Below, one piece after another: positions 27,060 to 37,327 of a stretch of 64,000 nt of DNA. The stretch is from Solimicrobium silvestre (GTDB taxonomy: Bacteria; Pseudomonadota; Gammaproteobacteria; Burkholderiales; Burkholderiaceae_D): assembly GCF_002976435.1 (NCBI RefSeq), contig NZ_PUGF01000002.1:279171-343170 (forward strand), given 5' to 3'. Within the stretch, counting starts at the first letter, position 1; each line of letters starts with the position of its first letter. A program made the translations under genes and the position numbers. The notes below the pieces were generated by a model. The model made no database searches, had not been told where the DNA came from, and saw nothing but the letters and a program-made list of their open reading frames with translations.

Positions 27060-29363
27060 TTACTCAAGAACTGGACTAGCTACTGGCATAGATGCAGCTG
27101 CTGGATTGACGCCGATGCTGCGTACGATGGCTGTTGGGGGCTCGGTGTAAGAATAGTCGCCGTCAACTAAGCTGACGGTCGGTGGCACGGGGCGGTCTTC
27201 TATCGGCTGATGAAGTAGCGCGGTTTGCATGTAGCTTATCCAGATGGGTAAGGCTAAACCGCCGCCGAATTCGCGGCTGCCCAGATTTTTCGGTTGGTCA
27301 AATCCTATCCATGCTACCGCAACAATTCTTGATTGATAGCCGGCAAACCACGCATCATAGGCGTTGTTGGTGGTGCCGGTTTTTCCGGCTAAATCGGGTC
27401 GATTTAATACTAAGGCGCGTGATGCGGAGCCGTTTTTGACGACGTTTTTGAGCAGGTTGTCCATCATGAAGGCGTTACCTTCGCTGATGATACGGTTACT
27501 TTCCATGCCGGGTTTCGGGACATCGGTTTGATGTAAGACGGTGCCGCTGGCATCGGTTATTTTGCTAATTAAATAGGGTTTGATTTTGTAGCCGCCATTG
27601 GCAAACACGGCGTAGGCGGCGGCCATTTGTAATGGTGTTACTGCGCCTGCGCCTAAAGCTAATGGTAAATAAGGTGGGTTTTTATCGGCATCAAAGCCAA
27701 ACTTCATGGCAAATTCTTGGCCGTAATTGACGCCGATATTTTCTAAAATCTGGATAGATACCATGTTCTTGGATTTAGCTAACGCTTCACGCATGGTAAT
27801 TGGGCCATCGTATTGGTCATCCGAATTTTTTGGCTCCCAGGCAAGACCGCCGGTTTGCGTTGCATCAAACGTTAACGGCGCATCATTGATGATGGTGGCT
27901 GGAGTAAAACCTTTTTCCAGCGATGCAGAATAGATGAACGGCTTAAACGTGGAGCCGGGTTGACGCCATGCTTGGGTAACGTGGTTAAATTGATTGCGTT
28001 TAAAATCAAAGCCACCCACTAAGGCGCGAATTGCGCCTGTGTTGGTGTCGGCGGCTACAAAGGCGGACTCAACTTCCGGTAATTGAGTAATGCTCCAATT
28101 TTTGCCATCCTGGATGACGCGCAGCACCGCGCCGCGTTTGATTTTAATTTTGCTGGAAGCATTGTTCGCCAAGCCGCTTGCAGCAAACGATAAGCCGCCG
28201 CCGGTTATGGTAATTTCTTCACCGCTTGAAGCCACTACAACGACTTTTTTCGGTGTGGATTCCAAGACAACCGCACTTAAAAAATCATCGTTCGCTGGGT
28301 AATTTGAAAACGCCGTTTCAATCAATTCGTCGGCGTCGTCTGAGTCGTCAGGCAAATCTAGGTAGGCTTCGGGGCCGCGATAAGCATGGCGTTTTTCATA
28401 GTCCATGACGCCTTTGCGTAGCGCAGTGTATGCCGCAATCTGGTCTTCTTTGAGAATAGTCGTATAGACATTGATGCCACGCGTATAGCTGTCTGCCTTA
28501 AACTCATCTTGCACTGCTTGACGAGCAAGTTCCGCCACATATTCGGCATGAATGCCAAATTCATTGTTGCTGGTTTTTAGCAGTAATGGCTGTACTTTAG
28601 CTTGTTGATATTGGTCTTCAGTGATGTAGTTCAGTTGGCGCATTAATTGCAATACCACCAGCTGTCGGGTTTTTGCGCGCGGGTAATTAGTGATCGGGTT
28701 TATTCGCGCTGGCGACTTTGGCAGCCCGGCCAGCATAGCGGCTTCTGCGGGGGTAATATCTTGTAGTTTTTTTCCGAAATAGATTTGTGCTGCTGAAGCA
28801 AATCCATAAGCTCGTTGACCTAAATATATCTGGTTCATATACAGCTCCAGAATTTGATCTTTAGTCAGGTTCTTTTCAATTTTATAGGTTAGTAATGCTT
28901 CAATAATTTTGCGATGGTAGGTCTGTTCATTGGTCAGAAAAAAATTACGCGCAACTTGTTGGGTAATGGTGGACGCGCCTTGCTTTGGGCCGCCACTAAA
29001 ATTGGTCATGTTGTGTAGCAGTGCACGAAAATTACCGACAATGTAAATGCCGTTATGTTCGTAAAAATGTTGATCTTCCACTGCTAGTAAAGCCTGTTTC
29101 ATGATGAGTGGAATATCTTTCAGCGGCGTTACATTACGACGTTCATCGCCAAATTCAGCTAATAAAACCTCGTCGGCAGAAAAAACCCGTAGCGGCATTT
29201 TGGGGCGATAGCTGGTGATGGAGTCGAGCTCAGGTAAACTCGGATACAGCAGCGCCACCGTCACAATCGCGGCTACTATTGCGAGGACAAATAAACCTAT
29301 CGATAGGCGAAGTAAGCCTCTGAGAAAGCGTTTAGTTGAAAGCGGATGAAAAAAATTAATCAT
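27060..29363 (-). CDS. Class A penicillin-binding protein (PBP1A-like), second tandem copy
   Basis: The ATG at 29363 is preferred over an upstream TTG at 29387. The protein of 767 residues has an N-terminal membrane helix, a GT51 glycosyltransferase domain (EDQHFYEH with the catalytic Glu, then KQGASTITQQVARN), and a transpeptidase domain with STFK, SKN and KTGTTN. It polymerises and cross-links peptidoglycan in the periplasm. It is clearly paralogous to the gene just upstream (29447-31831) over its whole length. In the GT region the usual GGVDYLG is NGIYIVG, so this copy has drifted more. It may share a transcript with the upstream copy, although a strong hairpin separates them. Confidence 0.93.
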   Translation of the reverse strand: MINFFHPLSTKRFLRGLLRLSIGLFVLAIVAAIVTVALLYPSLPELDSITSYRPKMPLRVFSADEVLLAEFGDERRNVTPLKDIPLIMKQALLAVEDQHFYEHNGIYIVGNFRALLHNMTNFSGGPKQGASTITQQVARNFFLTNEQTYHRKIIEALLTYKIEKNLTKDQILELYMNQIYLGQRAYGFASAAQIYFGKKLQDITPAEAAMLAGLPKSPARINPITNYPRAKTRQLVVLQLMRQLNYITEDQYQQAKVQPLLLKTSNNEFGIHAEYVAELARQAVQDEFKADSYTRGINVYTTILKEDQIAAYTALRKGVMDYEKRHAYRGPEAYLDLPDDSDDADELIETAFSNYPANDDFLSAVVLESTPKKVVVVASSGEEITITGGGLSFAASGLANNASSKIKIKRGAVLRVIQDGKNWSITQLPEVESAFVAADTNTGAIRALVGGFDFKRNQFNHVTQAWRQPGSTFKPFIYSASLEKGFTPATIINDAPLTFDATQTGGLAWEPKNSDDQYDGPITMREALAKSKNMVSIQILENIGVNYGQEFAMKFGFDADKNPPYLPLALGAGAVTPLQMAAAYAVFANGGYKIKPYLISKITDASGTVLHQTDVPKPGMESNRIISEGNAFMMDNLLKNVVKNGSASRALVLNRPDLAGKTGTTNNAYDAWFAGYQSRIVAVAWIGFDQPKNLGSREFGGGLALPIWISYMQTALLHQPIEDRPVPPTVSLVDGDYSYTEPPTAIVRSIGVNPAAASMPVASPVLE

Positions 29364-29399
29364 GCAAGATGAGTGTAGGAAAAACAATAAAGATACCGC

Positions 29400-29448
29400 A
29401 AAGTAAAGGCAGACTCGGAGTGGAAAATTCTGAGTCTGCCTTTACTTT
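29400..29448 (-). terminator. Long hairpin between the two PBP genes
   Basis: Arms 29400-29416 and 29432-29448 are perfect 17-base reverse complements (core GGCAGACTC) with a 15-base loop, directly after the upstream PBP stop codon. The following T content is poor, so it may end transcription only partly or protect the mRNA 3' end. Confidence 0.7.
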
Positions 29449-31831
29449 AATTAGTAGCTGCTGGTGCCGTTGCAGTTGGTTCAGCTCCAACCGGGGCCGT
29501 GTTCGGATCTATTGCTTCAGGCGTATCTAATACTTGAACACCGCTGCCAGGAGGATTTTCAACATAAAAATAATCGCCGTCGGCTTGAATAATTCCGTTA
29601 GGTACAGCCCGTTCTTCCATTGGGATATTTTTTAATGCGGTTTGCATAAAGCCCATCCAGATCGGGAGCGATAATCCGCCACCGGTTTCGCGGTTGCCTA
29701 AATTTTTGGGTTGATCAAAACCCATCCATGCAATGCCGACCAATTTTGCCTGGTAACCTGCAAACCACGCGTCGATGGAATCATTGGTGGTGCCGGTTTT
29801 ACCCGCTAAATCAGTACGTTTTAATGCCATTGCACGTGCGGCAGTACCGTATCTGACCACGTCTTTGAGCATGCTATCAATGAGGAAAGCATTACGTTCA
29901 TCGATCACCCGATTTGCTTCATTGCCAGCTAACTCGGGTTTGGTTTCGGAGAGAACTTTGCCGTTGCTGTCGGTGATTTTAGAAATTAAATAAGGGTTAA
30001 TTTTATAACCGCCATTCGCAAAAACAGAATACGCGCCAGCCATTTGCAGTGGCGTGACCGCACCAGCGCCTAATGCCAAGGTCAGGTAAGGAGGATTTTT
30101 ATCCGCATCAAAGCCAAAGCGGGTGACATATTGCTGGCCGTACTTAGCGCCAATTTTATTCAAAATCCGAATTGAGATCATGTTTTTGGATTTGGTTAAC
30201 CCTTTGCGCATGGTCATCAAGCCTTCGTATTTGCTGTCGTAGTTTTTAGGCTCCCAGGCTTGTCCGCCTGTTTGCCCGGCACCAAAAGAAATTGGCGCAT
30301 CATTAATCATGGTTGCCGGAGACAGTCCTTTTTCTAATGAGGCTGAATAAATGAAGGGCTTGAAGCTTGAGCCTGGCTGACGCCATGCTTGCGTTACATG
30401 ATTAAATTTATTGCGATTAAAATCAAAGCCGCCAACTAACGCCCGAATCGCGCCGTCTGTGGTGGAGGCCGCCACAAAGGCAGATTCCACTTCAGGCATT
30501 TGAGTAATCGACCAGGTTTTATCTTCCAGGCTCACTCGAATGATGGAGCCGCGTATGATCCGGCGTTTTGGTGCGGTGGCTGCAGTCGCAGCGCTTAAGC
30601 CACTGGCAGCAAAAGTTAATCCGTTGCCGGTGATGTTGATTTCATCGCCATTTGACATGACCGCACGGACGTTTTTAGGTGTAGCTTCTAACACGACCGC
30701 TGCGACGATATCATCGCTGTCAGGATGTTCAGCCAAGGCGCTTTCTATTTCATCCTCTGCATCGGATTTGTCCGCTGGAATCTCCAGATAGCCTTCAGGT
30801 CCTCGGTACGCATGTTTTTTTACATAGTCCATCACGCCGCGTCGCAGCGACAAATACGCCGCATCCTGATCCGCCTTGGTAACGGTGGTGTAGACGTTTA
30901 AGCCTAAGGTATAGGTTTCTTCTTTGAATTGCTCGTACACCATCTGACGCGCCATTTCGGTGACGTATTCAGCATGTGTGCCATATACGTTCACATTATT
31001 GCCGACATGAATTTCTTCATTCTTGGCTTGTTCGTACTGGGCAGGTGTTATGTAGCCTTGTTGCAACATGCGCTGCAAAATAGCTTGTTGACGAATTTTT
31101 GCGCGTTTTGGATTAGAAATCGGATTGGAAGCGCCCGGTGCTTTAGGCAAACCTGCCAGCATTGCGGCCTCAGCAATCGTAATGTCTTGTAATTTTTTAC
31201 CAAAATAGATTTTTGACGCAGAAGCAAAACCATAAGCACGTTGACCCAAATAAATTTGGTTCATGTAAATTTCTAAAATCTGGTCTTTACTCAAATTTTG
31301 TTCTATTTTCCAAGCCATTAACACTTCATAAATTTTACGTTTGAAGGTTTGTTCGCTAGAAAGGAAGAAGTTTCGCGCCACCTGTTGTGTGATCGTGGAA
31401 GCGCCTTGTTTGCTCCCGCCCATTAAATTATGCAAAGCCGCGCGTGTAATACCTAAATAATCAACGCCACCATGCTCATAGAAGCGATCATCTTCTGTGG
31501 CCAGCAAGGTTTTTTTCATGATTTCAGGAATGTCTTTGAGTTGCATGACGCTACGTCGCTCCTCGCCAAATTCTCCGAGTAGAACATTGTCTGCAGAAAA
31601 TACTCGAAGTGGAATTTTTGGGCGATAACTTGTAATTGAGTCCAAGTCTGGTAAATTGGGATAAGCCAGGGTTAGCGCAAAAACCACAACTAACACCCCG
31701 ATTAGCGCTATTCCAACCAAAAAAACAACAAAGCCGAGCGCAATGTTAACGGCAGGGTGACGTTTCCGTGCGGAATTGAGAGAATTCGAACGAGCAGCTT
31801 TAGATGTGCCTGAGTGAGAGTCTGTTGTCAT
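29447..31831 (-). CDS. mrcA: Class A penicillin-binding protein PBP1A
   Basis: The 794-residue protein has a cytoplasmic Ser/Lys/Arg-rich tail, one membrane helix (residues ~30-55), a GT51 domain with EDDRFYEHGGVDYLG and KQGASTITQQVARN, an OB-like insert, and a transpeptidase domain with SSFK, SKN and KTGTTND. It makes and cross-links peptidoglycan. Its position divergent from pilM is the conserved one for mrcA in Burkholderiales, and its motifs are closer to consensus than those of the downstream copy, so I take this as the ancestral gene. Confidence 0.95.
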   Translation of the reverse strand: MTTDSHSGTSKAARSNSLNSARKRHPAVNIALGFVVFLVGIALIGVLVVVFALTLAYPNLPDLDSITSYRPKIPLRVFSADNVLLGEFGEERRSVMQLKDIPEIMKKTLLATEDDRFYEHGGVDYLGITRAALHNLMGGSKQGASTITQQVARNFFLSSEQTFKRKIYEVLMAWKIEQNLSKDQILEIYMNQIYLGQRAYGFASASKIYFGKKLQDITIAEAAMLAGLPKAPGASNPISNPKRAKIRQQAILQRMLQQGYITPAQYEQAKNEEIHVGNNVNVYGTHAEYVTEMARQMVYEQFKEETYTLGLNVYTTVTKADQDAAYLSLRRGVMDYVKKHAYRGPEGYLEIPADKSDAEDEIESALAEHPDSDDIVAAVVLEATPKNVRAVMSNGDEINITGNGLTFAASGLSAATAATAPKRRIIRGSIIRVSLEDKTWSITQMPEVESAFVAASTTDGAIRALVGGFDFNRNKFNHVTQAWRQPGSSFKPFIYSASLEKGLSPATMINDAPISFGAGQTGGQAWEPKNYDSKYEGLMTMRKGLTKSKNMISIRILNKIGAKYGQQYVTRFGFDADKNPPYLTLALGAGAVTPLQMAGAYSVFANGGYKINPYLISKITDSNGKVLSETKPELAGNEANRVIDERNAFLIDSMLKDVVRYGTAARAMALKRTDLAGKTGTTNDSIDAWFAGYQAKLVGIAWMGFDQPKNLGNRETGGGLSLPIWMGFMQTALKNIPMEERAVPNGIIQADGDYFYVENPPGSGVQVLDTPEAIDPNTAPVGAEPTATAPAATN

Positions 31832-32220
31832 GCCGATGGAGTCTAATTAAGAGTGACCGTATTATAGCGGTTCAATGCAAATCTACCGAAAATGACGTGT
31901 TTAATAGTTTCTAAACGTAAATGTGTTAACAAACCGATGTATTTAAGTAATATTTCATGAGAAATCACTTTACATTGCAAGAGTGTTATTGCTAGCATTT
32001 GTGAAGTAAAAAATTTACTGTGAGAAATATTAGTGTGATGCTTTAAATAGTTTCCAAATAGATGGAGGCGACGCAAGTTTGCTACTGCTCCACGGCGTAG
32101 CAAATTTATCTGTGGCCTTCGGATAAATTACTATAATAAAAGTTTATTACAAAGAAACTAGTTTAATATTTGGAAAAATTCTATGCGGGGGATGCTTTGG
32201 CTTTAGAACTTGGAACATTG
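31832..32220. other. Intergenic region between mrcA and pilM
   Basis: This 389-base AT-rich gap holds the divergent promoters. A TATAAT at 32132-32137 about 85 bases before pilM is the best plus-strand -10; its -35 is weak. Just upstream AATTTATC and GATAAATT (32103-32129) form an eight-base perfect stem, and GCTAC/GTAGC pair nearby, so the pilM leader promoter is flanked by dyad symmetry that could bind a regulator. No open frame of note is seen. Confidence 0.45.
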
Positions 32221-33300
32221 ATGAGCGATGCACTTGCCAGTCTGACTGGCAAAAAAAACACGCCATTAATTGGAATAGATATTAGCTCCACCAGCATCAA
32301 GCTAGTGGAATTGTCCGAGGGCAGCAATAAAGAGTTGCGCCTGGAACGCTATGCATCCGAACCCTTACCGCGCGGCGCTATGTCGGACGGCAATATTGAA
32401 AATATTGATCAGGTATCAGAGGCGATCCGGCGGGTTGTGATGAAAAGCGGGACAAAAATTAAAAAAGTCTCGCTGGGCATGCCTTCGGCCGCTGTCATTA
32501 CCAAAAAAATCATTTTATCGGGAGGTGCATCGGAAGAGCAACTTGAAATGCAAGTTGAATCTGAAGCCAGTCAATATATCCCCTTTGCTTTAGATGAAGT
32601 GCGGCTTGATTTCTGTGTCATCGGGCCGGCACCAAACTCGCCTGAAGATGTCGAGGTGATGTTGGCGGCTTCACGCAAAGAAAAAATTGAAGACCGGGTT
32701 GCCGTAGCAGAAGCTGCCGGCTTGAAATCTATGGTGATGGATATTGAGTCCTACGCGGCCAGATCGGCAATTTCGCGCGTAATCGCACAATCCGACAATG
32801 GCGGTAAAGATAAAATTATTGCCCTGTTTCAGATTGGTGCCAAGATAACCCATATTTCAGTTCTTTTGAATGACCAGACTGTGTATGAGCGTGAGCAGAC
32901 ATTTGGTGGAAATCAATTAACACAAGAAATTGTTCGCAGTTATGGTTTGGCTTTTGAGGAGGCTGAACTCAAGAAGAAAAACGGGGAATTACCAGAGGGT
33001 TACGATGAAGATGTATTGAATCCGTTCCTGGAAAGTGCTGCACTTGAAGTGACTAGAGCAATTCAATTCTTCTTTACGTCGACTCCTTACACGCGCATTG
33101 ATCAAATATATCTGGCAGGCGGTTGTGTGGTTTTACCTGGATTGCTGGATATGATTGCTAGTCGAACTAAAATCTCAACGGCTGTAATTAGCCCCTTCAA
33201 AGGCATGGAACTCTCGCCTAATATAAAAGAAAAACAATTGCGCAGTGAGGCACCTTCGTTTCTGGTCGCTTGCGGATTGGCTATGCGGAGGTTTGATTGA
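32221..33300 (+). CDS. pilM: Type IV pilus assembly protein PilM
   Basis: PilM is an actin-like ATPase on the cytoplasmic side that binds the PilN tail. The ATG at 32221 gives 359 residues starting MSDALASLTGKKNTPLIGID; an upstream TTG at 32170 would add 17 atypical residues. Family motifs LIGIDISSTSIKLVELS and YLAGGCVVLPGL are present. It overlaps pilN by one base (TGATG), the start of a tightly packed pilMNOPQ operon. Confidence 0.95.
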   Translation: MSDALASLTGKKNTPLIGIDISSTSIKLVELSEGSNKELRLERYASEPLPRGAMSDGNIENIDQVSEAIRRVVMKSGTKIKKVSLGMPSAAVITKKIILSGGASEEQLEMQVESEASQYIPFALDEVRLDFCVIGPAPNSPEDVEVMLAASRKEKIEDRVAVAEAAGLKSMVMDIESYAARSAISRVIAQSDNGGKDKIIALFQIGAKITHISVLLNDQTVYEREQTFGGNQLTQEIVRSYGLAFEEAELKKKNGELPEGYDEDVLNPFLESAALEVTRAIQFFFTSTPYTRIDQIYLAGGCVVLPGLLDMIASRTKISTAVISPFKGMELSPNIKEKQLRSEAPSFLVACGLAMRRFD

Positions 33301-33932
33301 TGATTAAAATTAATCTATTACCGCATCGGGAAGAGCGACGTAAACAACGCAGAAATGACTTTTATACTTTGCTGGTGTTTGCAAGTATCGTTGCTGTATT
33401 GATTTTGCTGCTGGTCGGATTTTACAACGCCAGTCAGATATCTCTCCAAAATCAACAGAACCACTTGATTAAATCTGCCAATGATAAGTTGGATGAAGAA
33501 ATCAAAGAAATTGCTACCTTAAGAGAAGAAATTGATGGCTTAAAAGCGCGTCAGCAAGCGGTTGAGGATTTGCAGGGTGATCGTAATCAACCGGTTTATT
33601 TGCTCTCGGAATTAGTCGCGCAAACGCCTGAAGGTATTTATTTGCGCAGTGTTAAGCAAGATGGTCAGCACATTGTTTTAACTGGTTATGCACAATCCAA
33701 TGAGCGCGTGTCGGAATACTTGAAAAATTTGGGAAGTCATTCTGATTGGTTAAATAAGCCTGACTTGATCGTGATTAATGCGACTGGCATTGGTCAAGGT
33801 AAAGATGCTAAAAAGGTGTTTGATTTTACTGTGAATGTAGCAATCAAACGTCCTCGCGATCAAGAGGCAGCGGGGGCCGCGACGGCTACTCCAGCTATTG
33901 CTCCGGCCAATGGTCAGGCGGTAAAGCCATGA
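33300..33932 (+). CDS. pilN: Type IV pilus assembly protein PilN
   Basis: PilN is a bitopic inner-membrane protein. The cytoplasmic N-terminus has the PilM-binding motif MIKINLLPHRE, followed by one membrane helix (residues ~22-45), a coiled-coil stretch and a periplasmic ferredoxin-like domain. The ATG at 33300 overlaps the pilM stop. The C-terminus is an Ala/Pro-rich tail. Confidence 0.95.
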   Translation: MIKINLLPHREERRKQRRNDFYTLLVFASIVAVLILLLVGFYNASQISLQNQQNHLIKSANDKLDEEIKEIATLREEIDGLKARQQAVEDLQGDRNQPVYLLSELVAQTPEGIYLRSVKQDGQHIVLTGYAQSNERVSEYLKNLGSHSDWLNKPDLIVINATGIGQGKDAKKVFDFTVNVAIKRPRDQEAAGAATATPAIAPANGQAVKP

Positions 33933-33966
33933 GATCATCGATGAAAGAAGTTAAGAAAGAAGCATT

Positions 33967-34614
33967 ATGAAAAGCATGACTGAATTATCAGAGTCATTGT
34001 CGGCTCAATTCCGTGATTTAAATGGAATACACCCGGGCTTGTGGCCAATTGCCCCGCGCTTATTGTGCGCGATTGGCACGATGATCGTCGTGTTGGGGGG
34101 CGGATGGTATTTTTACTGGAGCGGTCAATTTGATGAATTGAATCGCGGACAGCAAGAAGAAGTGACACTTAAAGAAGGTTACAAAAGCAAAATTCAGCAA
34201 TCGATTAATCTGGAAGGTCTGCGTAAGCAGAAAGTTCAGGTCGGATTGTTCGTTTCTGCGCTAGAAAAGCAATTACCAAGCAAGGCGGAAATGGATGCGC
34301 TTTTGTCAGATATTACCCAAGCTGGTTTGGGTCGCGGTCTTCAAATTGAAATGTTTAAACCAGGGCAGGCAGTGCCTAAAGATTATTACGCTGAGTTACC
34401 GATTGACGTCAAAGCGAGTGGAAGTTTTCATGATATGGGTGCTTTTGCAAGTGATGTGGCACACTTGTCACGTATTGTGACTTTAAATAATTTGAATGTG
34501 AATACGGGTAAAGATGGCGTGTTAACGTTAGACGTGGTCGCTAAAACTTTCCGCTATTTAGATCCGGAAGAAGTTGCTAGCCAGAAGAAGGCCGCGAAGG
34601 GAGCGAAAAAATGA
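33967..34614 (+). CDS. pilO: Type IV pilus assembly protein PilO
   Basis: PilO pairs with PilN in the periplasm. The 215-residue protein has one membrane helix near residues 36-55, a coiled coil, and the ferredoxin-like domain with ELPIDVKASGSFHDMGAFASDVAHLSRIVTL, a family signature. A 34-base gap separates it from pilN and its stop overlaps the pilP start by four bases. Confidence 0.95.
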   Translation: MKSMTELSESLSAQFRDLNGIHPGLWPIAPRLLCAIGTMIVVLGGGWYFYWSGQFDELNRGQQEEVTLKEGYKSKIQQSINLEGLRKQKVQVGLFVSALEKQLPSKAEMDALLSDITQAGLGRGLQIEMFKPGQAVPKDYYAELPIDVKASGSFHDMGAFASDVAHLSRIVTLNNLNVNTGKDGVLTLDVVAKTFRYLDPEEVASQKKAAKGAKK

Positions 34615-35141
34615 AAAAACTCCTCTGCGTAATGTTATTACCTTTAGGGCTGGCAGCTTGTGGCGAAAGTGGTGAACAAGAAGTTCAACAGTGGATGGAT
34701 AAAACCAAGCTGGAGACTAAGCCTTCGATAGCGAAGCTGAAGGAACCTAAAGAATTTATTCCTTTTGTTTATGATAAAAAAGACGAAATTGACCCTTTTA
34801 ATCCCGTTAAATTACAGTCTGCTTTGGCTAAACTGAACCCGGGAAATGGTCATGGCATTAAGCCAGATCTGGATCGGCGGCGCGAGGCTTTAGAGTCCAT
34901 GCCTTTGGATACCTTAAAAATGGTCGGCACGTTAACCCAAGGTGCTAATCACTACGCGTTGTTATTGGTAGATTCAAAAAGTATTTATCAAGTTAAGGCT
35001 GGCAATTACGTAGGTCAAAATTTTGGTCTTGTCACCAAAGTAAATGATGATTCAATAGAGATTAAAGAGATCTATTTAGATAGCGGTGGTGATTGGGCAG
35101 AACGTGTCCAAAAGTTAGAGCTGCAGGAGGCAAAAAAATGA
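34611..35141 (+). CDS. pilP: Type IV pilus lipoprotein PilP
   Basis: PilP links the PilNO inner-membrane complex to the PilQ secretin. The signal peptide ends in a lipobox (GLAAC) at residues ~13-17. The C-terminal beta domain has MVGTLTQGANHYALLLVDSKSIYQVKAGNYVGQNFGLV. The length of 176 residues is normal. It overlaps pilO at the start and pilQ at the stop. Confidence 0.95.
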   Translation: MKKLLCVMLLPLGLAACGESGEQEVQQWMDKTKLETKPSIAKLKEPKEFIPFVYDKKDEIDPFNPVKLQSALAKLNPGNGHGIKPDLDRRREALESMPLDTLKMVGTLTQGANHYALLLVDSKSIYQVKAGNYVGQNFGLVTKVNDDSIEIKEIYLDSGGDWAERVQKLELQEAKK

Positions 35142-37309
35142 GGATGTTAATAAAAATGCGTACAACTAATACTGGGTGGTGTTCCATGTTTCGACTGTTC
35201 TTGTTGGTAGGTGCACTTGGTTTAAGCGCACAAGCATCTGCTCAAAGCAATTCGATTGAGCAAGTTACGGCAAGCCAGCAAGGAAGCAATGTGATTGTTA
35301 AAGTCACGATGAAAAATCCAATGGACAAAGTGCCCTTAGGATTTTCTACCGCCACGCCAGCGCGAATTGCCATCGATTTTGCTTCGACCAGTAATGAAAC
35401 AGGTAAATCGAGTGTTGATATTAATATTGGCAATGTACATACTTTAAATATCGTGCAAGCAGGAGATCGCTCACGCTTGGTATTTAATTTAGCTAAACCA
35501 TTGAACTACGCTAGCGTCGTTGAGAATAATCTATTGGTTATTACCATCGATGGTACGGGTGATGTAGCAACGGCCTTAAACTCAAAAGGTGTTCCTGTAG
35601 CACCGCTTCAAGCTAATACCGGCAAGCAGATGTTGCGTGACATTGATTTCCGTAAAGGTATCAATGGCGAGGGACGTATCGTCATTGACTTGCCAAGTAA
35701 ACAGGTTGGTGTTGATGTGCATCAGCAAGGTAATACTATTGTTGCTGATGTTTTAAAGACAGACTTACCTGAAATATTACGTCGCCGCTTGGATGTAACT
35801 GACTTTGGTACCCCAGTTCAAACTATTGAGACCACTGCGCAAGGCGATAACATCCACATGGTGATTACGCCTAAAGGACAATGGGAACATAGCGTGTATC
35901 AAAGCGATACGCAATTGGTTATTGAAGTGAAGCCAATTAAGGTGGATCCAAGTAAATTGACGCAAGGTACGCAAGGTTATCGTGGCGAAAAATTATCTTT
36001 GAATTTCCAGGATGTTGATGTGCGCTCTTTGTTGCAAGTTATTGCTGAAGTGAGCGGGTTTAGCATCATTACCAGCGATTCTGTTTCTGGTCGTGTCACA
36101 CTCCGTTTAAAAGATGTTCCTTGGGATCAGGCGCTGGAAATTATTATGCAACAGAAGGGCTTGGACATGCGTAAAAATGGCCCGGTTATTATGGTTGCGC
36201 CCAAAGACGAATTGCTGGCTAAAGAAAAATTGGAAGCAGAGCAAAAAGCATCAATTGGCGACTTAGAGCAGTTAAAAACAGAAAGTTTTCAATTAAATTA
36301 TCAAAAGGTAGCTTCATTCAAAGCAGCTTTTGGTTTAAGTGGTTCCAGCCCTGGTATTCGGATTTTGTCTAAACGCGGTAGTGCCGTAGTGGATGAGCGT
36401 ACGAATCAAATGTTTGTTACTGATGTGCCATCTCGTTTGGACGCAGTTCGTCAATTGGTTCTCAAGACAGATATTCCATCACGTCAAGTATTAATTGAAG
36501 CGCGTTTAGTGGTGGCAACGGATGACTGGAGTAAAAATTTGGGTGCTCAGTTAGGGTTTACTGATTTACGCACCTTACAAGGTGGAACCGCTGGTTTTCC
36601 TGTCACTGGTGGTACTAATGCTGCATTAACTGGTACCTATCAAGGTGTTAGTGATCAAACTGCTCAAACTGCTGTCAATCAACGGGCTACGCAAGCATTT
36701 ACCCAGGCAGGTCAATTCTTTAGCTTACCGGCAGCGCCAATTGGCGGGGTAAATCCTGGTGCTGTGGCCGTGAGTTTGTTTTCATCTGCGGCGAATCGAT
36801 TCTTGAATATGGAGATATCGGCCTTAGAAGCAGATGGTACGGGTAAAGTTATTTCAAGTCCGCGGCTGGTAACGGCAGATCAAGTTGCCGCTGTTGTGGA
36901 GCAAGGAACCGAGTTGCCTTACCAAACGGCGACCAGTAGTGGTGCGACTGCTATTACCTTTCAAAAGGCTAATTTGAGATTGGAAGTTACTCCGCAAATC
37001 ACCCCGGATGGCAACATTATCTTAGATGTTGAAGTGAATAATGATACTCAAGGTGTTTTAACAACGGCGGGTTATGCCATCAACACGCAACATTTAAAAA
37101 CTATTGTCATGGTAGATAACGGTGGGACTGTATTGTTAGGTGGTATTTACCAGGAAACTGTACAAAACTCAGAAACAAAAATACCGTTTTTAGGTGACAT
37201 TCCTATTCTTGGTTATTTATTCAAGACAACGGCTAAAACTAAGAATAAAAGCGAATTGCTCATATTTTTGACACCTAAAATTATTGCAGACCATATAGCT
37301 GTACATTAA
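35138..37309 (+). CDS. pilQ: Type IV pilus secretin PilQ
   Basis: PilQ forms the outer-membrane pore for the pilus. The ATG at 35138 overlaps the pilP stop and has a perfect AGGAGG eight bases upstream; an internal ATG at 35186 (MFRLFLLVG) would place the signal peptide at the very N-terminus. Domains in order are a signal peptide, two AMIN peptidoglycan-binding domains (to ~residue 280), an STN/N0 domain (LSLNFQDVDVRSLLQVIAEV), an N1 domain, and the secretin core with the TPQITPDGNIILDVEV and LLGGIYQ motifs. The 723-residue length is typical. Confidence 0.96.
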   Translation: MRMLIKMRTTNTGWCSMFRLFLLVGALGLSAQASAQSNSIEQVTASQQGSNVIVKVTMKNPMDKVPLGFSTATPARIAIDFASTSNETGKSSVDINIGNVHTLNIVQAGDRSRLVFNLAKPLNYASVVENNLLVITIDGTGDVATALNSKGVPVAPLQANTGKQMLRDIDFRKGINGEGRIVIDLPSKQVGVDVHQQGNTIVADVLKTDLPEILRRRLDVTDFGTPVQTIETTAQGDNIHMVITPKGQWEHSVYQSDTQLVIEVKPIKVDPSKLTQGTQGYRGEKLSLNFQDVDVRSLLQVIAEVSGFSIITSDSVSGRVTLRLKDVPWDQALEIIMQQKGLDMRKNGPVIMVAPKDELLAKEKLEAEQKASIGDLEQLKTESFQLNYQKVASFKAAFGLSGSSPGIRILSKRGSAVVDERTNQMFVTDVPSRLDAVRQLVLKTDIPSRQVLIEARLVVATDDWSKNLGAQLGFTDLRTLQGGTAGFPVTGGTNAALTGTYQGVSDQTAQTAVNQRATQAFTQAGQFFSLPAAPIGGVNPGAVAVSLFSSAANRFLNMEISALEADGTGKVISSPRLVTADQVAAVVEQGTELPYQTATSSGATAITFQKANLRLEVTPQITPDGNIILDVEVNNDTQGVLTTAGYAINTQHLKTIVMVDNGGTVLLGGIYQETVQNSETKIPFLGDIPILGYLFKTTAKTKNKSELLIFLTPKIIADHIAVH

Positions 37310-37327
37310 TTAAGAAGAGTTATCAGT

